A stretch of DNA of 64,000 bases from Schistosoma haematobium (GCF_000699445.3 NC_067202.1:1407565-1471564); one strand, 5' to 3'; numbered from the stretch's first letter, positions 22,078-33,320 are shown. The notes: generated by a model not told the origin, from the sequence alone. Program-made: numbers and translations.

Positions 22078-22315
22078 TTCAGTGGTTGAGATCATGAGTC
22101 AATTGAAGCCAGACCACCATGAAAAACCTAGAAGCACTAAAAGACCGTTTTGTTCTGTTGTGGGAACCCTCCTCATAGAATCTCTCGAGGTTGGATCGTG
22201 GATGCGCACTGCCATTGGGGAGTCCCATACAAGGGTGAAACGGCTGTCCAGTGCTTTCTGGTTTTCCATGGTGGTTTAGCTTCAATTGAATCATGATCTC
22301 AACTATTAAAGTTAT
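22078..22315. mobile_element. HHR-2 element with 5' inversion
   Basis: Antisense 22078-22175 switches to sense at about 22176 (tctcgaggttggatcgtggatgcgc). The sense ribozyme reads CATTGGGGAGTCCC...GGTGAAAC, so the core is damaged. Confidence 0.75.
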
Positions 22316-22445
22316 TATTTATTTATTTATTTGAACACATAAATATTGGTAAAAAGAAGCAACGAATACAACTGCGCTATCCAAGTCACTTGATTTGTGT
22401 GTGTGGGCTGTGATACTGCCCGGATACCCAGACCGAAGCAGGATG
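22316..22445 (-). mobile_element. SINE-Z 3' fragment (minus strand)
   Basis: AT tail (tttatttatttatttgaaca) plus the last 100 bp of the element; truncated after 'accgaagcagg'. Confidence 0.75.
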
Positions 22446-22799
22446 TTAACTAAGTGAAAATTAAAAACAAACATTGAAACATCATTACAGAGAAACAAAT
22501 CATCATCGTCATATGTTTTTAAAACTTATCTTTATTACTTACCCTTGCTACTACCAACCTACATATCCATCTATCCACCTACCAATCTACCTAAGGTTGT
22601 ATTCCTTTTTACTTTGATTTTAATGACATACATACCAGTTTACGTAACCGATATATCGATTCAACTTATAATCGATAATGAAACAAACGGATGTGTCATT
22701 ACATAATCTAATAGATACTGCTACTTGTGTTACATATGTAAACTGTTTTTCAATGTTAACTTTCCTTGTTTATTTCATACATACCTATAGATGCTGCTT

Positions 22800-22872
22800 A
22801 TTATCAGTTACTTACTTACTCCTTTTACTTCCAATAGAGCATAGTCCGCCAACCAGCATATTCCAACCTCAG
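22800..22872 (-). mobile_element. RTE 3'-end fragment (minus strand)
   Basis: (TTAC)n tail complement, then 'catagtccgccaaccagcat'. A short tail-only insertion. Confidence 0.6.
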
Positions 22873-23027
22873 TTAGTCAGTCAGTCAGTTACAACGTAGG
22901 ACCAGGCATATATATGGATTAGTCCGAGTTGCTATAGCGCATCAGCACAGCAAGATGAATACCGGATTCATAGAAGTGGTTAGGTTGATATTTATTGACA
23001 AGAATATAAAACCTACATCGTCTAAAG
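22873..23027. other. Unclassified sequence
   Basis: About 155 bp between the RTE tail and LTR-1, starting with a (GTCA)n-like stretch. No counterpart elsewhere in the window. Confidence 0.3.
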
Positions 23028-23310
23028 CACAAATTGAAGTGTATGCTACTGATGTCGACAGATATAAGTAGTATGTATCATCAGTAGAAAGTGAAATGCC
23101 TTAATGGAAAAGGTTAAGAAGATCAAAGAAAAGAAAACTAGGACAGAGAATGATTGCTGTGAAAACGTAGAAACAATGAAGTCTGAGACGATTGATTGAT
23201 GTTTTACAGAATGAAGTATTTACTGTATGATTCTCAGATTTTACTAAGATGTTCTATAATTTTGTGCTGAAATGCATTCGATTGTTCCCACTGCTATCCT
23301 CGTTCACTAA
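23028..23310 (+). mobile_element. LTR-1 (plus strand)
   Basis: Full-length match to LTR-1, from 'tgaagtgtatgctactgatg' to 'ctcgttcacta'. It lies immediately upstream of the Penelope-like remnant. No interior matching the mini-LTR element was found next to it, so it is treated as solo. Confidence 0.7.
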
Positions 23311-23865
23311 AAAAATAACCTCGAATGAAAAGAAGACGCTTCACATGAACAAGAATTTCAAGAGTGATAGACCTACAGACGTTCTAAAGAAGAGAATTTT
23401 CGACACTTTAAAAAGTACAGTCATCGTAGCAACGTTGCGTATAGTGTTCCCCAGTCGATCAATGTTCATCAATAATCTTAAGAATGAATTATCTCATCTG
23501 ATCAACTCTATGTGCATTTATCAATTTGCCTGCTCATGCGAAGTCAGGTATTTAGAATGTTTGACGCGTACTTCATCCAAAAGCATTCAAGAAAATTACC
23601 CGGCTTAGTTAAAAAAAAAGAGGCAAAAACGGCTCAATTAGAAGCTCAATAATCGAACATATTGTGAACACAGGTCATACAATCAAGACATACTTTGAGG
23701 TTTGAATTCATCTACATGGTGTGTAGAAAGCTGTCAAAGGCAGTTATATTCCATCTTCCCATTATTCCCGAAGCAATTGCTATACATCTAGGAGAACACG
23801 AATTATTTGTCCAAAAGAAACGAGCACAATATTTTCCTCTACTATGGTCTTAATCTTTCATACTT
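23311..23865 (+). pseudogene. Penelope-like element remnant with GIY-YIG endonuclease region
   Basis: An open frame continues through 23608 and, after stops and a shift, similarity resumes to about 23865. The translation shows a linker (IVFPSRSMFINNLKNELSHL), then CIYQFACSCEVRYLE and RTSSKSIQENYPA. This matches the layout of the C-terminal GIY-YIG nuclease of Penelope-like retroelements (a C-x-C-x-C cluster and a Y[IL] core, then R..S.RI.EH). After the stop come EAIAIHLGEHELFVQKK-type residues that fit the domain's C-terminal end. The glycine of YIG is changed (YLE), and the usual REH histidine reads asparagine. The RT domain is absent. Family level is inferred by eye. Confidence 0.65.
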
Positions 23866-24059
23866 TTTTTCTTTCACAGTCATCTGATTCCCCTTCTGTC
23901 TTCTCTATAGACCTTTTACCACCACATGTCTTACTTCTGATTCTATGATCTTCCTGATTACAGTTCATCTCAATTTTAACATTTTATGTTATCTTGCTGA
24001 ACCTTCCTTTCCCTATTTATCCTTATGATGAATATTCAGTATTGGAAAGATTGTTGATT

Positions 24060-24325
24060 TTATAATTGAGATCATGAACTGATCAATGTTAGACCATCAT
24101 TGAAAACCTGGAAGTACTGAACTGCCGTTTCGTCTTGGCACAGAACTCCTCAATAGTGCTCATCCACGATTCTGCACGCTGAACTCCAATCCAGGACCCT
24201 CATTCTCTCATGCGAACGCTTAACCTCAAGACCACCAAACCTGCATCCAACGGTATTAATGTCCAACTTGAATTAATCCGTCTTCCATTGTATTCAGTGT
24301 GTAACCGCCTCACAACAGTTTCCCT
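24060..24325 (-). mobile_element. HHR-2 element (minus strand)
   Basis: Body, decayed ribozyme (gccgtttcgtcttggcac...actcctcaatagtgc) and tRNA-like head (gcttaacctcaagaccacc), then the downstream 'gtattaatgtcc' block. Confidence 0.75.
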
Positions 24326-24329
24326 GATA

Positions 24330-25530
24330 AAAATAACGATGTTAGGCCTTTTCTATTCTATCTCACTGTTACCATGTTTAACAGAATTTCATTAACACTA
24401 TATAATATAAATAAAATAAGAAAGCCAGTGCATTCAAAGATTGTTTGGATCTGGGGTTTTTTTGTGTCAACCCATTCGTACTTCACTCACAACTGTATTC
24501 AAATGTAAAATTTAGTCCACTAACTTAAATGTCTACATAAAGTTATTCGTTCTGAAACCATAGAAACTTATCCAATCGATGAATAATTAACCAAGTTTGA
24601 TACTTTCTCATTCCTCTGTTCTATAAAAAAAAACCATTAGTACAAGTTGTAGTTTTATTTCATTGATTAATCTAAGTTGAACAAACAAACAAATCAAAAT
24701 GAGAAAGTTCTGAAAAGATGTTTCACGTTGATTTGAGACTCCTCAACAATATAAAAAACACTGCTCAGTCAGGAATCGAATTCAAGAACTTCAAGCGTCG
24801 TACATATCTTACTGAAGAGTGCCGACTGTCACAAAATGGCTTTTAATCATCTGTAATCGAAAGACAATTATCAAACGTAATAGTTTCAGATAAATTACCT
24901 AACTGAAGTTTGTCTAATCTTCGTCTCCCCCTGGTTAGACAAACTTTTGTTTGTTAACAAGGGTTGTTTTCGTTTTCCGATCAAGTCACAACAACCCCAT
25001 GAGTGTCTATATTCGATTCGAAGAAACAATCTATAAGTAGCCCTGGTTGACCTTAGTTCTATAGTAGTTACCAATTTTCAGGAATTTGCACCAATACTCT
25101 TAAGAGAAACATGGTTAACCAACGGTATTTTAACACATATCACCAAAACATATTTCCCGATACACCATAATAACAAGTATTGGCTAGCATGAAGCCTCGT
25201 AAAAGCACGGGTTGAATTTGCTACATAAAACCACCTAAGCAAGTAAAACCTTAGCTTGATTGCATACATGTGTTATTTGTCCATGACATTCTTTCATTCT
25301 TCTCGTTATCATTACTAGTATGACTATGTATTATGTCCTATGGAATAACTGTGATTTACTGCCTGTTCAACGGAATAAAACTCATATTATATGATGTGAG
25401 AAAGAAGCCAAGGCTATAGATGAAGAATTTATTACTCACCAACTATCGATTCAAAAACTGTCCCAAAATTATATTGAATTATATCTGATCTACTTATCCG
25501 ATCAATAGGCAGATTTGAATATATATATAT
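24330..25530. other. Mostly unclassified AT-rich sequence
   Basis: No gene is seen. 24690-24830 is a very decayed HHR-2 minus fragment (gagactcctcaacaa...ggaatcgaattcaag). The remainder has no repeat match in the window. Confidence 0.4.
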
Positions 25531-25534
25531 ATGT

Positions 25535-26130
25535 TCATGAGTTGATCTAAGCTAGACAAACTCGATGGCCGTTTCGTCCTAGTACGGGATTCCCCATATT
25601 CAGGGTCCCGCACCAAAGGGACTCGAATTCAGGACATTCGAGCTGAAGCATGAACACTTAACCTCTAAATGACTGAGATGGCATCTGACGGTGTTAATTT
25701 CAAACTCCAATCAATCCATGATCTTACACAACCCTTCATCCATTGCCTGAGGTGAATAACTGTCTCCACCCAGCACAGATTGACCTCCAATGACCAAGCC
25801 TTCTTACTAAAACTCCAGGAAATTGATCCTGAACTTAGTCACCAGTGTGCACTTGATTATCATCTGATCATGAATCGATTGAAAGTAGACAACAATACCG
25901 TTGGATGCCAATTAAATCGTCTAGATGTTAACCGCTCATGTACAAGACCGAAGGTTCTGTGTTAAAGTCCTCAGTGTCAGATAGTGGATACGCACAACTG
26001 AGTAGTCCCATACTAGAATGAAACGACTGTCCAGTACACCTAGATTCTCAATAGTAGTCCAGTTCAGATAAACTCATAAAATCAGCTATTAAAATTACTA
26101 CAATCTCCATAAATCTCCCATTCTGATATA
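25535..26130. mobile_element. HHR-2 element, inverted
   Basis: Antisense unit 25535-25855 (ribozyme gtttcgtcctagtacggg, core partly lost), followed by sense unit 25860-26130 with tRNA-like head (gtctagatgttaaccgctc) and a ribozyme relic (gagtagtccc...atgaaacg). Ends with an AT tail. Confidence 0.75.
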
Positions 26131-26149
26131 TATATGTATCTCAATAGTT

Positions 26150-26450
26150 AGTTGAGATCATGAGTCAGTTGAAGCTAGACAACCATGGAAAACCTAGAAG
26201 CAACCGACGACCGTTCCATCCTATTGTGGGACTCCTCAGTAGTAGTAGACATCCACGATTACGCCTCACGAGATTTGAACCCAGGACCTATCAGTCTCGC
26301 TCGCTATCGCTTCACCACTAGACCACTGAGTCGGCACCCAACAGTGTTAATATCTAACTTCAACAAATCCATGAAATTGAGAGATACATCCATCATTGTC
26401 ATCAATGAGTTACTATCTCACAATAGACCTGGTTGAACTTCCCTAATTGA
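26150..26450 (-). mobile_element. HHR-2 element (minus strand)
   Basis: Separate copy starting after the previous tail. It has body, ribozyme (CTACTGAGGAGTCCC...AGGATGGAAC on minus) and a good tRNA-like head (ttcaccactagaccactgag), then downstream body to 'acagacctggttgaact'. Confidence 0.8.
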
Positions 26451-26514
26451 ACTAGGCATTAAGTGATATGAATTAATCAATAATTTATTGCATTTACCCA
26501 ATTAACTTTTTATG

Positions 26515-26910
26515 CCTCTTCTTCTTCTTCTTGACAATAATCTACAAACGTTTGCTATGCACTTGCATTTTGTTAACTAGTTTTTTGTATTTTTGTATAT
26601 AGATGAATAAACACAATAAAAATGATGAAATTGATCGGTATGTTTGTTTGTTTGCTTGTTTGTTTATTCTTTTTTCTTTTTCTTCTTCTTTTTCTTCTTT
26701 TCTTCTTCTTTTTTTGTTGTTTTTCTCTCTTATTGACGGCTGTTTCTAAATTGTACGTTGTTTTTTTATTTTTCATATTAGAAATAATGAATTGCATAAA
26801 GATGATATTGGAACGATGAAATACATTCCAAGATCCTCTGTTGATGATATTCGTAACAACTTGTTGTTGTTATGATTTATGGTTTGTTTTTTTCTTCTTC
26901 TCAATTTGTT
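26515..26910. repeat. Pyrimidine-rich low-complexity region
   Basis: (TTC)n and (TTTG)n-type runs, 26640-26740 and 26890-26910. The Lys/Arg-rich or Phe/Leu-rich frames here follow from composition. Confidence 0.75.
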
Positions 26911-26934
26911 GTTGTTAATCGATATTATCAATAT

Positions 26935-27655
26935 AAGGGGTTGTGGAGATCATTGGGTTCGAATCTTGCAAGGCAGAATTGTGGTTACGTAATGCTACTG
27001 AGGAGTCCCGTAATAGGATGAAACGGCCATCCAGTGCTTCTAGGTTTTCAATGGTTGTCTAACATCAATCAATTGATGATTCAATGATTTGATTGAGATC
27101 ATGAACTGATTAATGTTAAATCGTCACTGGGTTCGAATCTTGCAAGATGGAATTGTGGTTACGTACTGCTACTGAAGAGTCCCATAATAGGATGAAACGG
27201 CCGTCCAGTGCTTCTAGGTTTTCAATAGTTGTCTGACATCAATTAAAAAACTGAATAATCTCCACAAGCCTGTACTGATAATTACCATGTGCTTAATAGT
27301 GATTAGCCTTGTGAGGGAATTCTCGAAGTTGTAGTGAAAAGCCTTGACCAGTGGAACTAATCCCTGTCGGGTAATGACAGGTATCTACCTCAGTACAATG
27401 GAAGATGGTCGCGCAGTTTCGCTGATTGGTTGAGGTTAGACATTAACATCATTAAATGCGGACTCAGTGGTTTAAAGGTTAAGCACTGGGTTCGAATCCC
27501 TTGAGCGGGATCGTGGATGCGCACTGCTGAGGAGTCCCATACTAGGACGAAACGACCGTCCAGTGCTTCCAGGTTTTCCATGGTGGTCTAGCTTCAATTG
27601 ACTCATGAATTCAACTATTAAAATTACTATGATATCTACAAAACCTCTCTTTGAT
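26935..27655 (+). mobile_element. HHR-2 array with three hammerhead copies
   Basis: Two near-identical short units (about 26958-27075 and 27125-27245, offset about 168 bp) each contain a B-box-like GGGTTCGAATCTTGC, a ribozyme (CTGAGGA or CTGAAGA, GATGAAACGG) and 'tccagtgcttctaggttttc'. They are followed by a longer unit (27250-27655) with a complete tRNA-like head and the best-preserved HHR-2 ribozyme of the window. Confidence 0.8.
27521..27566 (+). ncRNA. Hammerhead ribozyme, HHR-2 type (intact core)
   Basis: GCACTG (stem I), CTGAGGA, GTCC-loop-GGAC (stem II), GAAA, CGACCG (two-pair stem III), GTC, CAGTGC. Stem I pairs perfectly over six bases. Cleavage is predicted after position 27560. 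All invariant core bases are present, but the very short stem III suggests it may work best as a dimer. Activity is inferred from the motif. Confidence 0.8.
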
Positions 27656-27659
27656 TTCA

Positions 27660-27720
27660 TTTTTTATTGATGATACAAACTACTTATATCTGTCGATATC
27701 AGTAGCACATACCACACTAC
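27660..27720 (-). mobile_element. LTR-1 end fragment
   Basis: 'tactacttatatctgtcg...agtagcacatacca' is the reverse complement of the first 50 bases of LTR-1. Confidence 0.6.
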
Positions 27721-29060
27721 TACCAACATTGTTTATGTGTGTTTCCGTATATATTCATAAACGTATCGTAGAAATTCCATGAAATTAATTATCATTCAAA
27801 CTTTATATTTCAATCAGACTATTTCAACAAACTGTCATAATCCCATATCTTAGTTACAACAATATAAACTTTATAGATTATAATGTAAAACTCTTGTTTC
27901 CATGATAAGAAACAATTAGAATAATCTATGTTAATTGACTAATATATTGATATAGAGTCATTACTTCGTAGAACACTTTCTCGAAGTGAACAATTCAACA
28001 GAAAGTATACTCCATGATATCTCAATGGCTGTTGTCAAGGTTGTCGAATGTTCTGATGTAAGTACCCCTCTCTCTAGACTCCTCTTTTAGTTATCCATGA
28101 TGTATCGGTATTTTTAGATCCTGTAATATGCATCAGTTATCATTAGATGTACTACTGGGAGGAGTAATTGAACAATCCATTCAAAGCTTATGGAACATGT
28201 CCCTAGATGATTTTAGAATAAGTTAGGATCAAATGCTTCGATAAATCTAGAAAGTAGAAAATCATGTTCATCATTAATAACAAAACATCTAACTACAAAC
28301 AATTCATAGAACAGACATTAATACAACTTTTAAATCATTGTATAAATATTATCAAGGTCATATTCTAAAGGTCATAGAAGCCATGGCTATTCGTGAATTC
28401 CAACCACCACCACCATGACCATCACCCCACCTCCTTTATGTATATAGAAACAATGTGTTGTAACTTTGAATTAACCCTGGTAATTTATCACCTAGGCTAC
28501 TACGATAATTTTGTATCCTCTCTTTTATCTACAATTAACATTCGATGTTTATTTGGACTTTTATTCAAATGACCTTGATTGATTTTCATAGAAAATGTAT
28601 TCACAAGTACGTATTTGACTAGATCAATTGATCGGATAAACTTATCGATCATATATTTATTTTCAGATCAATTTCATTCATTCATTTATCAAAATGTTAT
28701 ATCTAAAGTTTAGATCCTTGATATACGGTGGACAACTTGAGCACTGGAATGCTAGAACCTTTCAAGTCTCAAATGAGAAGATAGAAGATAGGTGAGAAGG
28801 AATGCTATTTCAAATGGTGTCAAATATAATACAAAACTCTCAGGTATTGATACCTCTTCAGTCCTCCAATCCACATACTGAAGATTATAAGCATTTGTCC
28901 AATAGTGAATCTACATGTAAAGATTCGGGAATATTCTTCCAAAAGTGATTGAATGAAATATCTTCAGCTCTATCTGAGCTTTTTAAAGCTTCCTCGGGTT
29001 CACCCGTGAACCATCCTCACACAAAATTTATAAAATGGACTAATTGCTTTAAATACAGAT
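27721..29060. other. Repeat-poor stretch, no gene seen
   Basis: The longest part of the window with no match to its repeat families. Frames are short and have no domain. It could be single-copy host DNA, but nothing shows an exon. Confidence 0.4.
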
Positions 29061-29064
29061 ATAT

Positions 29065-29585
29065 TTTAATAGTGGAATTCATGAGTCAACTGAAGCTAGA
29101 CCACCATGGTAAACCTCGAAGCACTGGACGGCCGTTTCATCCTATTATGGGACTCCTCAGTGGTAGTGCATATCCATGATCCCGGCTCGCGAAATTCGAA
29201 CCAAGAACCTATCAATCTCGCGCGCTAGCGCTTAACCACTAGACCACTGAGTCGGCAGCCAACAGCGTTAACATCTAACTTCAACCAATCCATGAAGTTG
29301 TCTTCAATGCGTTACCATCTCACAACAGACCCGGTTGAACTCATTTGGTTACTACATCTCATTAAAACTTCGGGAAATACCTCTTGGAGATCGCGAGAGA
29401 CTAATGCGTGCTGCGTTCGAATATCACGAGGCGGGATCGGGGATGTGCACTGCTGAGGAGTCCCATATTAGGACAAAATACCCATTGAGTGTTTCGAGGT
29501 TTTCCATAGTGGTCTAGCTTCAATTGATTCATGAATTCAACTATTAAAATTACTATGATGTGCTCAAAACCCTCACAGATGGATT
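29065..29585. mobile_element. HHR-2 element, inverted
   Basis: Antisense 29065-29390 with ribozyme (CTGAGGAGTCCC...GGATGAAACGG on minus) and full tRNA-like head. From about 29395 it is sense, with a second ribozyme (gcactgctgaggagtccc...ggacaaaat, GAAA lost). Confidence 0.8.
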
Positions 29586-29589
29586 TGTT

Positions 29590-30175
29590 AATGCCAGTAT
29601 TCTAATGTGAGATGGTAATCACTTATCAAATACATTGAATTACTTAGGATACTTTAAGTAGGTGGATGCCAATCACATTCTATTGAATAATGAACTATTT
29701 TTCTATTTAAACAATATAATCGGTTGTTCAGAATGGTCGAATTACAATCTGATCGATAAAATTAAATCAATACCAGGTACCAAACAACATCATATCGGTT
29801 ATTTCAATGATGTCGCTTAACATCTATAATTATTGATCGAGGCGATTGTATGGACACCAAACTAGATAGTTTACATTTAGATGAATGATTCAAACGAACA
29901 GTCAGTAACTTATGGATTGATGACATATTTTAACTTGGTTACTCCTAACCTTCTTCCAACTTAACCTGATCAATTTCTTATTCAAGATCTTACATCATTC
30001 AACGTTCTTCTATTGTATCTGCTAATCCGAATTGTAAAAAAACGTTTTTTGTGCTTCCATAAAGTAGTTGGTTACAATTTCCTATATGCTGAAATGATTA
30101 TTGAGACTAATCACTCATTAATAGTTACTATCATGTTTCGTCCAAGAAATATTCATATCAGTGGATATTTATCTC
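29590..30175. other. Unclassified AT-rich sequence
   Basis: No gene or repeat recognised in about 585 bp. Confidence 0.4.
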
Positions 30176-30179
30176 AAAA

Positions 30180-30475
30180 TATGTAATTATGGGACGGAAA
30201 CATGAAGAACAACGAAAGTCATCATCTAGAACATACAAGTGTTTATTGACAGTGGTCGACGCAAAATACTTCGAATCCGATGGCCAGACACTATCAGCAA
30301 CAACCTAATGTGGGAGAGAAAAAACTAGATTCCAGAGAAGGAAGAAATCAGCACGAAGCGCTAGAAGTGGATAGGACATATATCGAGGAAAGCACTGAAC
30401 TGAGTCACAAGGCAAGCCCCATATGGAATCCTCAAAGCCAGAAGAAACAAGGAAGACCAAAGAACTTTCAATGAT
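30180..30475 (+). pseudogene. RTE (SR2-like) internal RT fragment
   Basis: Frameshifted RT C-terminal sequence (acactatcagcaacaaccta...agaagtggataggacatat...ggaagaccaaagaac). It corresponds to the region [19 protein letters not shown] in the 63-kb copy. Truncated at both ends, without the TAAG tail. Confidence 0.75.
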
Positions 30476-30654
30476 CTGTCAATATCAATATCCAAAACAT
30501 TTACTTCTTGTCTAGTTTGATATTCAGATCAATATTTACCTAAAAAAAGTCTACCATGAACCAATCAATTTTAACTTATTCAATCGCATGATTACCATTG
30601 ATAGTCATTACAAGGGGTATGGTATTTGAGGGGGGGAAAGGGTATGAAATTTAT

Positions 30655-30663
30655 TGATATATA

Positions 30664-30694
<31 letters not shown>

Positions 30695-30705
30695 ATAGAT
30701 CTGTT
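30655..30705. repeat. (TA)n and (GATATA)n microsatellite
   Basis: Perfect TA run followed by GATATA repeats. Confidence 0.9.
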
Positions 30706-30844
30706 TGTAAAATCGATGGTAGTTACAAAAAAACAAAAATGACCATGAAAAGAAAGAAGACAGAATGAAAGGAACTAGTGAAATTTGTAATGAAAAAAAA
30801 GAAATTAGGGTGTATTTTTATTTTTTTTTATTTTTCGACAGTTA

Positions 30845-31345
30845 CATAACAGACATTGAATGTCAGAATAGGTTTTGTGGAGAGTTTTAGAAATTTCACT
30901 GGTTGAAATCATGGAGTCAATTGAAGCTAGACCACCATGGAAATCTCCACAAAAACCCATTCTGATAATAATAATAATCACCTGCTCACTAGTGACTGAC
31001 TTCAAGAGACACTTCTGGAGTTCTAGTGAGAAGTCGTTACCAGTAAAGTTCAACCAGGTCTGAAATAGGAACTCATTGAAGACAATGGTGTACGGTGGCG
31101 CAACTTCGTGGATTGGTTGAAGTTAGACATTAACACCGATGGATGCCGGCTGGCTTATTGGTCTGGTTGGTTAAGCGCATGGCGCGAGACTGGTAGGTCC
31201 TGGGTTCGAATCTCGCGGGGGGGCGGGATCGTGGATGCACACTGCTGAGAAGCCCCGTACTAGGACGAAACGGCCGTCCAGTGCTTGCAGGTTTTCCAGA
31301 GTGGTCTAGCTTCAAATGACTCATAATTTAAACTAGTGAGATATT
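30845..31345. mobile_element. HHR-2 element, inverted, nearly complete
   Basis: Antisense 30850-30950 ends inside the body and switches to a complete sense unit. That unit has body, tRNA-like head with a small insertion (gcttattggtctggttggtt; GGGTTCGAATCTCGC) and a ribozyme with CTGAGAA in the core and GAAACGGCCGTC. One core change probably inactivates it. Confidence 0.8.
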
Positions 31346-31404
31346 GAATGTGATTACGGTTAATAAATTAATGTATCTATAAGAGTTTTTATTTATCCTT
31401 TATT

Positions 31405-31745
31405 GAAATCAGCAGTGGAATCCAGGACGAACGTCTCGCCCTATTTGCGACTTGTCAGTTGGGTGTACCTGCATCCTAGAGTTGATATTCACTCTGGGAC
31501 TCGAACCCAGTAACTTTCGGTTCAAACGCAATTACATTATTCATTTAGCTATTGAGTCCTGATAGCTAATTGCTTGTGCAATGGGTTGAAGATTACATTC
31601 ACTTGGTATTGTTTACTTGAATCTTCCCATTGATGTTTAAGACTGTAGTTGATCAGTTTCTTATTATTGACATATGCGCATCTTGTGTGGATTGCCTCGA
31701 TATCGTCTTAGAATAAAAGCTTTATAAGCAAAGAGCTTTGAATAG
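31405..31745 (-). mobile_element. HHR-1 element, single minus-strand unit
   Basis: Hammerhead (CTGACAAGTCG on minus), tRNA-like head (gggactcgaacccagtaac; tagctattgagtcc) and body, ending 'gctttataagcaaag'. About one unit long; the core carries the G-to-A change. Confidence 0.8.
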
Positions 31746-31769
31746 CTATTCTGACCTGGTCGGCTCAAT

Positions 31770-31880
31770 TCTTGATATGATCACAGGTGAACACTATCGA
31801 GAGGTTGCATACTAGGATGAAACATCTGTTCAGTGTTGTCTGGTTTCTAATGGTACTCCCAGTTAAATCAATATACGATA
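31770..31880 (+). mobile_element. HHR-2 fragment, degenerate (plus strand)
   Basis: 'tcggctcaattc...gaacact...gagaggttgcatactaggatgaaac...tcagtgttgtctgg'. Old copy. Confidence 0.5.
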
Positions 31881-32339
31881 AATAAATCCTACATTTAGAT
31901 TTCCGGAAGATGTTAGTTTATATCCTGAAGTGACATCAACTTGTAAACGTTCGAAAACCATGAAGATCTGAACTGATGTTTTGTCTTATTTGTTATTTAT
32001 ATGGATTCCATACAACCAAACATACATGGTGTCAACCAAGATCGAATCCTGAGAAAGTCAGATCTCGTACCATTAATCATATCATTACATCACTTACTAA
32101 TTTAAAACTTAGTTGTTTACATTTTTATCTATGAATAATCTAAAGTGGAGATTTTCCACAAATCGTCTTCTTGATAATCATACTTATTATGCAATGATTA
32201 GGACTAGACATTTGTATTAATGTTTTCAGACTCAGCAGTTAAAAGGTGATGTACTCTCTCAGTGACGTAAAAGTCGTGAGTTCGATTTTCATTTATCATC
32301 TAAGGAGCGTAGGGTTGATTGGGTTTAATAACCTGTGTG

Positions 32340-33020
32340 AATTTGTAGTCTTAATGAATTGTTTTTTAAATTGATTAATCACTGAGTGATGATCAATGTC
32401 ATGTGTGTCACGTCCTTTTTAGTGAGAATCGAATACTCTCGATCAAGTTGCAGTGTGATCGAGATTTAGATGGTGGTTGGAGGTAGTCAACAGGAAACCC
32501 TGGACCCGGGTTTCGTGCTACTTGGCACTCGTCAGCAAGGTGTACCTGTAATCTTAAGGGAACTGATGCTCCCTGGCGGATTCGATCTCGTGTCACCCAG
32601 CTTCACAGTCAGAGACGTTACCACTGTTGGCCACATTGCAACATGATCGATAGCATTCGATCTGCACCAATAAGGACTAGACAAGCATGACATTGATCAC
32701 CACCCAGTGATTAATCAATTGTGCAGTGTGATCACTAGTCTAAGTGACTCGACATTGTGTGCACTATGTTGAGATAAGACGGTGGCTGGAGGTAGTTAAC
32801 AGGAAACGCTGAACCTAGGTTTCGTGCTACTTGGCACTCGTCAACAAGGTTTACCAGTAATCTTGAGGGAACTGATGCTCCCTGAAGGATTCGATCTCGT
32901 GTTACCCAGACTCACAGTCAGAGATGTTATCACTTGGCTATCCGGGCCGTAATTGACCTCCTGTATGACCGAAATGTATTTACAGTTGATTGATCACTTG
33001 TTGGTGATCAATGTCATGTG
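32340..33020 (-). mobile_element. HHR-3 tandem pair (minus strand)
   Basis: Two units with ribozymes near 32498-32540 and 32805-32845 (period about 310 bp). Each has, on the minus strand, a tRNA-like head (the second reads GGATAGCC..., the first is partly replaced by the joining block), a B-box-like GATCGAATCC and a hammerhead. The joining block contains 'ctaagtgactcgacatt'. Third tRNA-hammerhead family of the window. Confidence 0.75.
32498..32540 (-). ncRNA. Hammerhead ribozyme, HHR-3 type (intact core)
   Basis: Minus strand: CCTTG, CTGACGA, stem II GTGC-loop-GCAC, GAAA, stem III CCCGGG, GTC and CAGGG. Stem I pairs CCTTG with CAGGG (one G-U). Stem II pairing differs in sequence from HHR-1 and HHR-2 yet is fully complementary, which supports a conserved structure. 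The second copy (about 32805-32845) has lost C3 of the core (TTGACGA). Confidence 0.75.
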
Positions 33021-33059
33021 TATTAGGTCCTTCTTAGTGAAGATCAAATCCTATCGACC

Positions 33060-33320
33060 AAGTTCAACTATGTAGAGTGTGAGATAGTCATCCAAAGCAG
33101 GCAACAGATGGGGATTACGCAACTTCGTAAATTGATCCAAGGTAGACATTGGATCCCGGTTGAGCAATCTATACGTTAAGTGTTCACACTCAAGATCAAA
33201 GGTCCTTTGTTTGATCCCTTGTAGTCCGGTCGTGAACACTGATAATAGGGTGAGATAGCTATACAATACTTCCAGGTTTTCATTGGTAGTCCGACTAAGA
33301 TTAGTTCAAGGTTTGTACTA
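33060..33320 (+). mobile_element. HHR-2 element (plus strand), degenerate
   Basis: Body, tRNA-like head (cggttgagcaatctatacgttaag) and ribozyme relic (gaacactgataatagggtgagatag), then 'acttccaggttttcattgg'. Confidence 0.6.

Noticed and set aside
23311..23608. Bacterial-type GIY-YIG homing endonuclease
   Set aside because: The linker, the C-x-C cluster and the downstream residues fit the Penelope-like layout better, and the setting is a retroelement-rich animal genome.
26573..26819. Lys/Arg-rich or Phe/Leu-rich frames on opposite strands
   Set aside because: Produced by a TTC/TTTG low-complexity tract.
28380..28640. Possible exon in the repeat-poor stretch (starts ccatggctattcgtgaattc)
   Set aside because: The frame closes quickly, with no splice-site pair or domain that I can support.
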